From assembly GCF_040365005.1 (NCBI RefSeq), contig NZ_BAABWV010000003.1, positions 124,001 to 188,000 of the forward strand: a stretch of DNA of 64,000 nucleotides. Direction: 5' to 3'. The translations under genes were made by a program, and so were the position numbers. This stretch comes from Antarcticimicrobium sp040365005. GTDB taxonomy: Bacteria; Pseudomonadota; Alphaproteobacteria; Rhodobacterales; Rhodobacteraceae. This document shows, piece after piece, positions 14,701 to 23,563 of this stretch (within the stretch, counting starts at the first letter, position 1; the number at the start of each line of letters is the position of its first letter). The notes beneath the pieces are model-generated. The model was not told where the DNA came from. It worked only from the letters and a program-made list of their open reading frames with translations, and searched no databases.

Positions 14701-17511
14701 ATGACATTCGGCAAGGGCTGCCATCTGCACCTGATCGACGGATCGGCCTTCATCTTTCGCGCGTTCCACGCGCTGCCGCCGTTGACGCGGAAATCCGACG
14801 GGCTGCCGATCGGCGCTGTCTCTGGCTTTTGCAACATGCTGCAGAAATACGTCGAGGATGCCAGCGGGCCGGATGCGCCGACCCATGTGGCGGTGATCTT
14901 CGACAAGGGCAGCCACACCTTTCGCAACGACATGTACGACCTGTACAAGGCCAACCGCGAGGAGATGCCCGAGGCGCTGCGGCCGCAGATGCCGCTGACG
15001 CGCAAGGCGACCGAGGCCTTCAACATCGCCTGCAAGGAGATGGAGAATTACGAGGCCGACGACATCATCGCGACGCTGGCGGTGCAGGCGCGCGCGGCCG
15101 GCGGACGGGTGACCATCATCAGTTCCGACAAGGACCTGATGCAGCTGGTCGGCGGCGGTGTCGAGATGCTGGACGCGATGAAGAACCGGCGCATCGACCG
15201 CGACGGGGTGCGGGAGAAATTCGGTGTCTACCCGGAGCGGGTGGTGGATGTGCAGGCGCTGGCGGGCGACAGTGTCGACAACGTGCCCGGCGCGCCGGGG
15301 ATCGGGATCAAGACCGCGGCGCTGTTGATCAACGAATACGGCGACCTGGAGACGCTGCTGGACCGCGCCGAGGAGATCAAGCAGCCCAAGCGGCGCCAGA
15401 CCCTGATCGAGAAGCGCGAGCAGATCGAGCTGAGCAAGAAGCTGGTGCAGCTGGATGAGAACACGCCGCTGGACTTCACGCTGGACGACCTGGAGGTGCG
15501 CGACCCGGACCCGGAGGTGCTGTTGCCGTTCCTGGCCGAGATGGAGTTTCGTACCCTGACCAAGCGCATCGCCGACAAGCTGGGCGTCGAGCCGCCGGTG
15601 ATCGTGGAGAAACCCGCCGCGATGCCGGGGGACGAGGGCGACGCGGCGCCGGAAGCGGTGCCCTTCGATACCGCCGCCTATGAATGCGTGCGTGATCCGG
15701 CGGCGCTGGTGGCCTGGATCGCCGCGATCCGCGACCGGGGCGTGGTGGCGGTGGATACCGAGACCACCGGGCTGGACGAGATGGTGGTCGACCTGGTCGG
15801 CATCTCGCTGAGCACGGGGGCGGGCAAGGCCTGTTACATCCCGCTGACCCACAAGGCGGCGGGGCGCGGCGACGACCTGTTCGGCTCGGACGACCTGGCC
15901 GAGGGGCAGATCAGGCTGGAGCAGGCGTTGGACCTGTTGCGGCCGGTGCTGGAGGATCCCGCGATCCTCAAGATCGGGCAGAACATGAAATATGACGCCA
16001 AGATCTTTGCCCGCTACGGCGTCAACGTGGCGCCGATCGACGACACCATGTTGTTGTCTTACGCGATGCACGCGGGGCTGCACGGGCACGGGATGGACAC
16101 GCTGAGCGACCGCTACCTCGGGCATCAGCCGATCCCGATCAAGCCTCTGCTGGGGTCGGGCAAATCGGCGATCACATTCGACCGGGTGCCGATCGAGGAT
16201 GCCACCGCTTACGCCGCCGAAGATGCCGATATCACCTGGCGCCTGTGGGAGACGTTCAAGCCGCAGTTGCACCGCGAACAGGTGACCACGGTTTACGAGA
16301 CGATGGAGCGCCCGCTGGTGCCGGTTCTGGCCGAGATGGAGATGACCGGCATCAAGGTGGACCGCGACGTTCTGAGCCGGATGTCGAACGCCTTTGCCCA
16401 GAAGATGGCCGGGCTGGAGGCCGAGATCCACGAGTTGGCGGGCGAAACCTTCAACGTCGGCAGCCCCAAGCAGCTGGGCGAGATCCTGTTCGACAAGATG
16501 TCGCTGGAGGGCGGCAAGCGCGGCAAGACCGGGGCCTATGCCACCGGCGCCGACGTGCTGGAGGACCTGGCCGCCGAGGGGCATGACCTGCCGGCGCGGG
16601 TTCTGGACTGGCGGCAATTGAGCAAGCTGAAATCGACCTATACCGACGCCCTGCAAGATCACATCAACCCCGACACCGGGCGGGTTCATACCAGTTACAT
16701 CATTTCCGGAGCGGCGACCGGGCGGCTGGCCTCGACCGATCCGAACCTGCAGAACATCCCGGTGCGCAGCGAAGAGGGGCGGCGCATCCGCGAGGCCTTC
16801 GTCGCCGACGAGGGCAAGGTTCTGCTCAGCCTCGACTATAGCCAGATCGAACTGCGGATCCTGGCGCATATCGCCGATCTGCCGGGGATGAAGGCGGCCT
16901 TTGCCGAGGGGCAGGACATTCACGCGGCGACCGCATCCGAGATGTTCAACGTGCCGCTGGAGGAGATGACGCCGGAGATCCGGCGGCAGGCCAAGGCGAT
17001 CAATTTCGGGGTGATCTACGGGATTTCCGGTTTCGGGCTGGCGCGCAACCTGCGGATTCCGCGTGGTGAGGCGCAGGGGTTCATCGACCGCTATTTCGAG
17101 CGGTTCCCCGGCATCCGGACCTACATGGACGAGACCAAGGCGTTCGCCAAGGAACACGGGTTCGTGCGCACCCTGTTCGGGCGCAAGATCCACACGCCCG
17201 AGATCAACGCCAAGGGGCCGCGCGCCAGCTTTGCCTATCGCGCGGCGATCAACGCGCCGATCCAGGGCACAGCGGCGGACGTGATCCGGCGGGCGATGAT
17301 CCGGATGCCAAAGGCGATCGAGGATCTGCCGGCCAAGATGCTGTTGCAGGTGCATGACGAACTGATCTTCGAGGTCGACGAGGATGCCGCCGACACGGTG
17401 GCCGCGCGCGCCCGCGAGGTGATGGAGGGGGCCGCCGATCCGGTGGTGCATCTGGACGTGAAGCTGACGGTGGATGCGGGCAAGGGCGCGAACTGGGCCG
17501 AGGCGCATTGA
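14701..17511 (+). CDS. polA: DNA polymerase I
   Basis: Gap filling, primer removal and repair. 936 residues in three domains: 5'-3' exonuclease (1 to ~300, starting HLHLIDGSAFIFRAFHALPP), 3'-5' exonuclease (~340-540) with intact DxE in VAVDTETTGL and with GQNMKYD and AAEDAD, and the polymerase domain with motif A (LDYSQIELRILAH), motif B (RRQAKAINFGVIYG) and motif C (QVHDELIFEV). Proofreading residues are retained. Start at 14701 (AAGGGGGACGAG upstream) gives the family N-terminus; an earlier in-frame ATG at 14632 adds 23 unmatched residues. Its stop overlaps the next start (TGATG). Confidence 0.97.
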   Translation: MTFGKGCHLHLIDGSAFIFRAFHALPPLTRKSDGLPIGAVSGFCNMLQKYVEDASGPDAPTHVAVIFDKGSHTFRNDMYDLYKANREEMPEALRPQMPLTRKATEAFNIACKEMENYEADDIIATLAVQARAAGGRVTIISSDKDLMQLVGGGVEMLDAMKNRRIDRDGVREKFGVYPERVVDVQALAGDSVDNVPGAPGIGIKTAALLINEYGDLETLLDRAEEIKQPKRRQTLIEKREQIELSKKLVQLDENTPLDFTLDDLEVRDPDPEVLLPFLAEMEFRTLTKRIADKLGVEPPVIVEKPAAMPGDEGDAAPEAVPFDTAAYECVRDPAALVAWIAAIRDRGVVAVDTETTGLDEMVVDLVGISLSTGAGKACYIPLTHKAAGRGDDLFGSDDLAEGQIRLEQALDLLRPVLEDPAILKIGQNMKYDAKIFARYGVNVAPIDDTMLLSYAMHAGLHGHGMDTLSDRYLGHQPIPIKPLLGSGKSAITFDRVPIEDATAYAAEDADITWRLWETFKPQLHREQVTTVYETMERPLVPVLAEMEMTGIKVDRDVLSRMSNAFAQKMAGLEAEIHELAGETFNVGSPKQLGEILFDKMSLEGGKRGKTGAYATGADVLEDLAAEGHDLPARVLDWRQLSKLKSTYTDALQDHINPDTGRVHTSYIISGAATGRLASTDPNLQNIPVRSEEGRRIREAFVADEGKVLLSLDYSQIELRILAHIADLPGMKAAFAEGQDIHAATASEMFNVPLEEMTPEIRRQAKAINFGVIYGISGFGLARNLRIPRGEAQGFIDRYFERFPGIRTYMDETKAFAKEHGFVRTLFGRKIHTPEINAKGPRASFAYRAAINAPIQGTAADVIRRAMIRMPKAIEDLPAKMLLQVHDELIFEVDEDAADTVAARAREVMEGAADPVVHLDVKLTVDAGKGANWAEAH

Positions 17512-18080
17512 TGGGCGGGCGGACAGGTGGCTCCGCCCTGAGACTGCTGGCGATATCGGGCAGCGCGCGCCGCGCTTCGACCAATACCGCGATGCTGCGG
17601 GCGGTGGCCGAGGTCGCGCCGCCGGGGATCGAGATCACGGTCTTTGACCGGGTCGGCGGCCTGCCGGTGTTTTCGCCGGACCTTGAGGAGGGGCCACCGC
17701 CCGCCCCGGTTCAGGCGTTCATGGAGGCGATCACGCGGGCCGACGGGCTGATCCTGTCCAGCCCGGAATATGTGCACGCGATCCCCGGCGGGCTGAAGAA
17801 CGCGATCGACTGGCTGGTTTCGGGCGAGCATATCATCGGCAAGCCGGTGGCCCTGATGCATGCCTCGCACCGGGGCGACGACATGCTGGCGGCCTTGCGG
17901 CTGGTGCTGTCGACCGTCACCGAACGGTTCGCGCCGGATATCTTCCTGCGGTTGCCGCTGATGAAGATGACGCCAGAGGCGATCATCGAGGCCGTTGGCG
18001 CGGGGCCGTATCGGGACGAGGTGCTGGGGTTTCTCGACGGGTTCGCCGGTTATTGCCGGGCCGGGCCGGAGACGCCGTAA
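17511..18080 (+). CDS. NADPH-dependent FMN reductase family protein
   Basis: 189 residues, flavodoxin-like fold. The FMN phosphate loop GSARRASTN and the family motif SSPEYVHAIPGGLKNAIDW are clear, as in ArsH/ChrR/SsuE-type NAD(P)H:flavin or quinone reductases. The substrate is unknown. The ATG at 17511 overlaps the polA stop by one base; an in-frame TTG at 17508 is less likely. Translational coupling to polA suggests shared expression but not a shared pathway. Its 3' end overlaps the convergent isomerase gene by 31 bases. Confidence 0.88.
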   Translation: MGGRTGGSALRLLAISGSARRASTNTAMLRAVAEVAPPGIEITVFDRVGGLPVFSPDLEEGPPPAPVQAFMEAITRADGLILSSPEYVHAIPGGLKNAIDWLVSGEHIIGKPVALMHASHRGDDMLAALRLVLSTVTERFAPDIFLRLPLMKMTPEAIIEAVGAGPYRDEVLGFLDGFAGYCRAGPETP

Positions 18081-18829
18081 CTCTGCATCCACCCTAGGCT
18101 GTCCTCGGTCCTCGCGGTGCCGGGGGTGTATTCCGCGCTGATCCAGCCGTCGTAGCCGCTGGCCTCGATCTGTGCGAACAGAGCGGGGAAATCGACAGGG
18201 CCGACGTCCAACCGCGGTTCGCTGCGGTCCGGCGGCGCGCCAAGCTGGACATGGCGCACCAGCGGCGCATGGCGGCGCCAGGTGGTGATCGCATCGCCGT
18301 GAATCCGATGGGCGTGGTAACTGTCGTATTGCAGGCCGAGGTTGGGACGCGCGACCCGAGCCAGCACCCGCGCAGCCAGATCGTAATCGTTCATCACGTA
18401 GCCGGGCTGATCGGCGGGGTTCAGCGGCTCGATGGTGAAGGGTTGATCCGGCGCCCGGTCGGTGAGCCATTGCAGGTTGGCGATCAGGGTGTCTTCGGCG
18501 CGCGGATCGTCGGTGTATCCCGCCATCACGTGAATCGCGCCGGGCCGCAGGATCGCGGCGCGTTGCAACACATGTTCCATGGTGGCGCGAAAGGCGACCT
18601 CTCCCCCCGGCAGGGCGGGAAAGGCGGCATCGGGGCCCGGCGGCGGCGCGTTGATCAGGGCCAGCGCCAGCCCGTGGGCGTCCAGCGCGGCGCGGATGTC
18701 CCGGGCGGCGTGATCATAGGGAAAGAGGATCTCGACCCCGTCGAACCCGGCGCGGGCGGCGGCGGCGAAACGCGCCATGAACGGCAGTTCGGTGAAGAGC
18801 AGCGAGATATTGGCGGCAAGGCGCGGCAT
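18050..18829 (-). CDS. hyi: Hydroxypyruvate isomerase-like sugar phosphate isomerase/epimerase
   Basis: 259 residues, TIM-barrel of the Hyi/xylose isomerase-like family. Family signatures: ANISLLFTELPFMARFAAAA at the N-terminus, GFDGVEILFPYD, IEPLNPAD with the metal-binding Glu, LGLQYDSYHAH with Asp and His ligands, HVQLG, and YDGWISAEY with the last Glu. It interconverts hydroxypyruvate and tartronate semialdehyde, or a related ketose/aldose, in glyoxylate metabolism; the exact substrate is inferred from the family. Start at 18829 gives the family N-terminus; the open frame further upstream lacks similarity. Overlaps the convergent FMN reductase gene by 31 bases. Confidence 0.87.
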   Translation of the reverse strand: MPRLAANISLLFTELPFMARFAAAARAGFDGVEILFPYDHAARDIRAALDAHGLALALINAPPPGPDAAFPALPGGEVAFRATMEHVLQRAAILRPGAIHVMAGYTDDPRAEDTLIANLQWLTDRAPDQPFTIEPLNPADQPGYVMNDYDLAARVLARVARPNLGLQYDSYHAHRIHGDAITTWRRHAPLVRHVQLGAPPDRSEPRLDVGPVDFPALFAQIEASGYDGWISAEYTPGTARTEDSLGWMQSYGVSGPARQ

Positions 18830-18983
18830 GGGCAGGCTCCGGTCTGCGGGCGGGCCGACTATCCGGTTTGGCGCCGGGGCTGGCAAGGGGAGGTCGGTCG
18901 CGGGATTCCCTTCTTTCTTTTTCACTGACGTAGGGTAAGGTTGAAAGAGGATTTGAATCAGGTTTTTCAGGACTGGAATTGCC

Positions 18984-20486
18984 ATGCGAGCGCTGCGCGT
19001 TGTCGTGATCTGGGCGATGTGCCTGCTGGCCCCGGCGGCCTGGGCGGCGGGGGACCGGGTGGCGCTGATCCTCGGGCTGGGGGCCTATCAGACGGTTCCG
19101 GCGCTGGACAACACCCGCAACGATGCCAGCGACATGGCCCGCACGCTGGAGGACATCGGCTTTGACGTGACCCTGTCGCTGGACACCACCGGCGAGGAGA
19201 TGCGGCAGCTGTTGCAGGATTTCGCCTTTCGCTCGGAAACCGCCGACCTGGCGCTGATCTATTTCGCCGGGCACGGGGTCGAGGTGCAGGGCGAGAATTT
19301 CATGATCCCGGTCGATGCGCAGGTGTCCAGCAACCTCGACGTGCAGCGGCAGTCGGTGTCGTTGAAGCAGATGCTGGCGGCGGTGGAGCGGGCGCGCAAG
19401 ATGCGCATCGTGATCCTCGACAGTTGCCGCGACAACCCGCTGGGCGATGCCATCGACCTGAGCCAGAGCACGCAGGCGGTCGCGACCACCACGACCAGCG
19501 AGACCACGCGCGGCGGTGGCGGGCTGGCCCCGGCGGACCCGGATCGCGGCACGCTGGTGGCCTTTGCGGCGCGTGACGGCCAGGTGGCGCTGGACGGGCG
19601 CGGCGACAACAGCCCCTTTGCCCGCGCGCTGATGAGCAAGATGGTGCAGCCGGGGCTGGAGATCAGCCTGATGTTCCGGCAGGTGCGCGACATGGTCCTG
19701 AGCGAGACCGGCAACCTGCAGGAGCCGCATACCTATGGCTCGCTCACCGGGGTGCCGTTCTATCTTGCCGGGCCAGGCGCGGGACAGGACCCCTCGGCGG
19801 CGCCCAGCGCGATCGACGCCTGGGCGGCGATCAAGCCAGACCAGGAGGAACAGCTCCTGGCACTGGCCGAGCTGGGCGACACCCGCTCGATGCTGGGGCT
19901 GGCCTATATCCGGCTGAACCCGAACGAGGGGCGGTTCGACCCGGCGGCGGCGGTGGATTTCCTGACCCGCGCGGCCGAGGCGGGATCGCCCGAGGCGCAG
20001 TTCGAACTGGCCAAGCTCTATGAGCGCGGCACCGGCGTGGAACGCGACGAGCCGCGCGCGCTGGCGCTGTACCGCGAGGCGGCGGCGCAGGATTACGCCG
20101 ACGCGATCAACGACCTTGGGTTCCTGCATTACCAGGGTGGGCTGGGACTGCCGGCCGATCCGAAAAAGGCGCTGCGGTTCTTCGAGCGCGCCGCCGACCT
20201 GCGCCATCCGCAGGCGCAGTTCAATTTCGCCGCGCTGATCGACGACGGGCTGATCCCGCAGAAGGGACCGGAGGATGCGGCGCATTACCTTTACGAGGCG
20301 CTGCGGTCGGGCAGTTCAGATGTACTGCAACTTTTGAGTGAGAGACCCACCATGTTCAAGGATGCGACCCGGCGGGCCCTTCAGGCCAAGCTGAAACAAC
20401 ATGCCTTTTATACCGGTGCCATCGACGGCGATTTCGGCCCCGGCACGCAGCGCGGCATCCGCCGCGCCTACGGGATCGAGGAATGA
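18984..20486 (+). CDS. Secreted caspase-like (C14) protease with Sel1 repeats
   Basis: 500 residues with a signal peptide ending near AWAA (residue 22). Caspase p20-type domain at about 23-260 with the catalytic His97 in YFAGHGVE and Cys148 in ILDSCRDNP, both intact, so it should cleave peptides after a basic or acidic residue. Residues ~290-440 are Sel1-like tetratricopeptide repeats (AQFELAKLYERGTGVERDEP, AINDLGFLHYQGGLGLPADP). The C-terminus (LKQHAFYTGAIDGDFGPGTQ) resembles a peptidoglycan-binding domain. Hence a periplasmic protease attached to the cell wall. First gene of a three-gene operon (ATGA overlap) at the left edge of the T6SS island. Confidence 0.88.
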   Translation: MRALRVVVIWAMCLLAPAAWAAGDRVALILGLGAYQTVPALDNTRNDASDMARTLEDIGFDVTLSLDTTGEEMRQLLQDFAFRSETADLALIYFAGHGVEVQGENFMIPVDAQVSSNLDVQRQSVSLKQMLAAVERARKMRIVILDSCRDNPLGDAIDLSQSTQAVATTTTSETTRGGGGLAPADPDRGTLVAFAARDGQVALDGRGDNSPFARALMSKMVQPGLEISLMFRQVRDMVLSETGNLQEPHTYGSLTGVPFYLAGPGAGQDPSAAPSAIDAWAAIKPDQEEQLLALAELGDTRSMLGLAYIRLNPNEGRFDPAAAVDFLTRAAEAGSPEAQFELAKLYERGTGVERDEPRALALYREAAAQDYADAINDLGFLHYQGGLGLPADPKKALRFFERAADLRHPQAQFNFAALIDDGLIPQKGPEDAAHYLYEALRSGSSDVLQLLSERPTMFKDATRRALQAKLKQHAFYTGAIDGDFGPGTQRGIRRAYGIEE

Positions 20487-21259
20487 GCCGGGCGCGCGCC
20501 CTGCTGGCGGGGCTGGCGGTTGCCGCCGGGCTGGCGGTGCCGGGAGCACGGGCGCAGGAGGCGGTGGGCATCGGATCGCTGCCGCCGGCGCCGCAGGCGG
20601 CCAAGAACCTGACGCTGCTGTCGATCCCCTCGGCCACGGTGGCGCCGCACGGGCTGGGGTTTGCCTCGCTCGGGCTGACTTCGAAGCGGGGCGGCACCGG
20701 CAACGATTGGGACGGGTCGATGTCGCTGGGCGCGGGGCTGGGCGATGCGGAGCGGGCGGTGGGGCTGCAAGTCACCGCCAACATCACCTCGCTGTCGAGC
20801 AATTTCGGCGATTCGGGGTATTTCGAGGCCAAGCTCGCCCGGCTGGTCGTGCCGGGCGACTCGCCGCTTTACCTGGCGGCGCAGGTCGAGGGGCTGGCGC
20901 GGTGGGGTGATGCCAGCACGGTGCCACAGCGGGGGCGGATCATGGGCACCTGGTTCACCGACCTGTCGGCGGGCAACGACCTGTTTCCGCTGATGGTCAC
21001 GGTCGGCTATGGCAGCCACCTGCGCAACGGCAGCACCGATCCGGGCGTCTTTGCCGGGGCCGGGATCGGGCTGACCCGCAATCTCGGGGTCTCGGCGGCC
21101 TGGACCGGCGAGACCATGGACCTGGGCGCGGCCTGGCGATTCGACGGCGCGCCGGGCATGACGGTGAGCGCCGAGATCAACGATGCCACCGACCGGTTGG
21201 GAAGCCGGCGTTTCTCGATCACCTTCAGTTTTTTCCGACCCAACCTGTTCCGGAGTTGA
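20483..21259 (+). CDS. Predicted outer-membrane beta-barrel protein
   Basis: 258 residues, signal peptide cleaved near GARAQ (residue 25). The mature protein is made of short alternating strands with many Gly, Ser and aromatic residues (GLGFASLGLTSKRGG, LPLMVTVGYGSHL, AGAGIGLTRNLGVSAAWTGE) and ends RFSITFSFFRPNLFRS. A strand close to the C-terminus fits an outer-membrane barrel, although the last residue is Ser, not Phe. No named family recognised. Its ATG overlaps the caspase stop (ATGA), so it is co-translated with the caspase-like protease and could be its substrate or anchor. Confidence 0.72.
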   Translation: MSRARALLAGLAVAAGLAVPGARAQEAVGIGSLPPAPQAAKNLTLLSIPSATVAPHGLGFASLGLTSKRGGTGNDWDGSMSLGAGLGDAERAVGLQVTANITSLSSNFGDSGYFEAKLARLVVPGDSPLYLAAQVEGLARWGDASTVPQRGRIMGTWFTDLSAGNDLFPLMVTVGYGSHLRNGSTDPGVFAGAGIGLTRNLGVSAAWTGETMDLGAAWRFDGAPGMTVSAEINDATDRLGSRRFSITFSFFRPNLFRS

Positions 21260-21263
21260 CCCC

Positions 21264-21920
21264 ATGAGCCTGTCCCTGCCCGCCCTGACCGCCGCCGCAG
21301 CGCTTGCCCTGACCGGCGGGGTCACGGACCCGTTCGGGGACAAGTCCCCGCTGCATCTGGCGGGCGGCGATGCGGTGGGATCCTCGCCCACCTTCGTGCC
21401 CTATGGCTATGGCGCCGCACCAGCGGGCCGCAAGGCCACGCCGAAGACCAGCGCGGCGGCGACCTCGCAGATCGTGGCGGCGCTGCAGCAGGCGACGCGC
21501 TATTGCGGCTGGCTGCAACGGGACGGCAAGGGCGAATACGTGATCGACTGTCTCGCCGAGCGGATCGACGATGTCAGCCGGGGCATGGCGGGCCAGCGCG
21601 GCTATGCGCAGGTGCGCGCGGTGCTGGACGAGACCGCGCGCGGGCTGAACGAGGTGGCACGCACCAACCGCGCTGCGGCGCAGCGCCCGACCCGGTTCCG
21701 CACTCGGGACAAGGGCGGCGCGGTGACCACCACAAACCGGCGGCTGGTGCCGGTGGAGCCAGCCCGGCAACAGGCGGCGGTGGCGCAGGCGCTGGCGGTG
21801 ATCAGCGAGGCGGAGACGCGGTTGCTGCGTTCGGCAGAGGATCCGTCGGTGCGGGGCGCGCAGTTCCAGCGCATCGCCGCGGCGGTGGGATCGAACAAGG
21901 TGCTGCTGCGGTCCCTTTAG
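21264..21920 (+). CDS. Secreted protein of unknown function
   Basis: 218 residues from the ATG at 21264, 4 bases after the preceding stop. The hydrophobic N-terminus (LPALTAAAALALTGG) is a probable signal sequence. Two cysteines (in RYCGWLQ and VIDCLAE) lie about 15 residues apart and could form a disulphide. The rest is mainly helical with many Arg and Ala; an Arg-rich central stretch (RTNRAAAQRPTRFRTR) is notable. No recognised domain. Last gene of the caspase operon. The open frame upstream of 21264 overlaps the previous gene and was not used. Confidence 0.7.
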   Translation: MSLSLPALTAAAALALTGGVTDPFGDKSPLHLAGGDAVGSSPTFVPYGYGAAPAGRKATPKTSAAATSQIVAALQQATRYCGWLQRDGKGEYVIDCLAERIDDVSRGMAGQRGYAQVRAVLDETARGLNEVARTNRAAAQRPTRFRTRDKGGAVTTTNRRLVPVEPARQQAAVAQALAVISEAETRLLRSAEDPSVRGAQFQRIAAAVGSNKVLLRSL

Positions 21921-21926
21921 GGCGGC

Positions 21927-22763
21927 TCAGATCAGGCCGGAGTCGAACCACTCGTCGAACTTTTCCTTGCTGATCTCGAAGTGCATGCTGTCCTCGCGCC
22001 CGAAGCCGGCGCCCCAGATCCAGCCCTCGGCGCGGAAGAAATCGGCCAGGATGGTAAGGCCGAGCTGGGTCTTGCCGTCTGCGAGGTTGTCGAGGTGACC
22101 GTCGATGTTGAGGTCCAGCGCCATGCCGTAGCTGTGGTTCGAGACCGAGGTCGCGGAGCCGCGCACCAGCCGGGTACAGAGCGACCCGGAGGTGTTGATC
22201 TTGGAGTAGAGGTCGGGATCGGCGCGTTTGATCTTCTCGAACACGGTGCGCAGGGACTCGGCGGCCGGTTTCAGCATCTTGACCCGGATCGGGCCGACCT
22301 TTTCCAGCACCAGCAGATCGGCTAGCCGCTTGTTGGTGATCGACTGGCACTTGTCGGTGAGATCCTCGCGCGGGCGACCCAGCTTGCTGACCAGGTAGCG
22401 CGAGGACATCACCGTGAGCCCGCGATTGACGTTGCGCCGGTTGGCGATGAAGACGACCTGCGCATAGGCGTCGAGGATGTCGTTGGGGCCGGACTGGCGA
22501 AAGGTCTGGTCCTCGGGGTCCGGTTGCAGCGCCATGCCCTGGCCGGATTCGACGCGGTTCAGCGTGCCCTCCATCCCGTCGAGGCGGGCGGTCAGGCTTT
22601 CGACCTGCTGGCGCAGCATCTCGATCTCGATCCGCGCGCCGGAATCGATGCCGCCGCCCCCGCCATTGTCGTCCTCGGCCAAGAGGTGATCCAGCCCGAC
22701 CCAGATCACAGGAACCAGCAGCAGGGCGATGGCGATTATCAGGGCTGGTACGAAACGCAGCAT
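21927..22763 (-). CDS. Membrane-anchored M15 family peptidase (VanY-like)
   Basis: 278 residues: an N-terminal membrane segment (residues 4-25), a short coiled coil (45-75), then a Zn-dependent M15 domain. Ligands H210 and D217 in SNHSYGMALDL, H261 in DSMHFE, and a catalytic acid at E257 or D258 are all present, so it should be an active peptidoglycan D,D- or L,D-peptidase on the periplasmic side. ATG at 22763 preferred because GGAGGAGGG precedes it; a second ATG at 22787 is in frame. On the opposite strand to its neighbours, inside the T6SS island, where a wall-cutting enzyme could open a path for the apparatus (inference). Confidence 0.85.
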   Translation of the reverse strand: MLRFVPALIIAIALLLVPVIWVGLDHLLAEDDNGGGGGIDSGARIEIEMLRQQVESLTARLDGMEGTLNRVESGQGMALQPDPEDQTFRQSGPNDILDAYAQVVFIANRRNVNRGLTVMSSRYLVSKLGRPREDLTDKCQSITNKRLADLLVLEKVGPIRVKMLKPAAESLRTVFEKIKRADPDLYSKINTSGSLCTRLVRGSATSVSNHSYGMALDLNIDGHLDNLADGKTQLGLTILADFFRAEGWIWGAGFGREDSMHFEISKEKFDEWFDSGLI

Positions 22764-22963
22764 GGACCCTCCTCCACTCCTGCCCATTTGAGCCCGTTCC
22801 GGGGATTCGAGTAAAGGGGCAATGCGCCCCCTGCCGGGTTTCGGCCGCTCGGCGCCGGGCCTGCGCCGGACCCGCGCCGGAACTGAAAAAGCTTTGCCGG
22901 AACCGGGGGCGTGGTATAGGATTCAGGGCGTCTTCATTCATTTTTTCACAGGGGGGACAGGAC

Positions 22964-23533
22964 ATGGTCCGACTCGCCACGCTTTGCTTTATTGCCATTT
23001 CCGCCGCCCTGGCCCTGGGTCCCGCGCCGGCCAGCGCGCAATCCGACATGACCGCCGAGGAGATCGCCGAGGCGTTCAAGAAACAGAAGACCCGCGGGCT
23101 GGTGATCGTGCCGTCGGGCCAGCAGGCCGGCAGCGACAGCGGCACCTCGGTGGCCCCGGCGATGGAGGCCCCGGCCGATTACGCGGCGGTGGACAAGGCC
23201 GACCAGGTCAACATCCAGATCTCCTTCGATTTCGACAGCGCCGCGCTGCGCGAGGACCAGAAACCCAAGCTGGCCACGCTGTGCCAGGTGATGCAGTCGG
23301 TCGACGTGGCGGTGTTCCAGATCATCGGCCATACCGACAGCGCGGGCGGGGCAGCCTATAACGAGCGGCTGTCGCTGCTGCGCGCGCAGGAGGTCAAGCG
23401 CCACCTGGTCGGCGAATGCGGCATCGCGGAGACCCGGCTGAAGGCGATCGGCATGGGCGAGAAGGCCCCCTATGACAACGCCGATCCGCGCGCCGACGTG
23501 AACCGCCGTGTCGAATTCCAGGCCCTGGGCTAG
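22964..23533 (+). CDS. OmpA-family peptidoglycan-binding periplasmic protein
   Basis: 189 residues, signal peptide (cleavage near SAQSD, residue 26), and a C-terminal OmpA domain (about 80-189) with ISFDFDSAALREDQKPKL, IIGHTDSAGGAAYNE and the basic end DVNRRVEFQ that binds diaminopimelate in murein. No beta-barrel, so it is a soluble periplasmic or wall-bound protein. It lies 30 bases upstream of ppkA and is likely co-transcribed with it. Small OmpA proteins are frequent T6SS accessories (TagL-like anchoring or sensing), but TssL here already has such a domain. Confidence 0.87.
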   Translation: MVRLATLCFIAISAALALGPAPASAQSDMTAEEIAEAFKKQKTRGLVIVPSGQQAGSDSGTSVAPAMEAPADYAAVDKADQVNIQISFDFDSAALREDQKPKLATLCQVMQSVDVAVFQIIGHTDSAGGAAYNERLSLLRAQEVKRHLVGECGIAETRLKAIGMGEKAPYDNADPRADVNRRVEFQALG

Positions 23534-23563
23534 GCATGCCGGGGCGGCCCCAGGGGTGACGCG

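Noticed and set aside
14677..17508. A 943-codon open frame on the minus strand opposite polA
   Set aside because: polA has all catalytic motifs on the plus strand; the antisense translation has no recognisable domain.
17508..17513. TTG at 17508 as the start of the FMN reductase
   Set aside because: The adjacent ATG at 17511 overlaps the polA stop in the common TGATG arrangement and is the stronger start codon.
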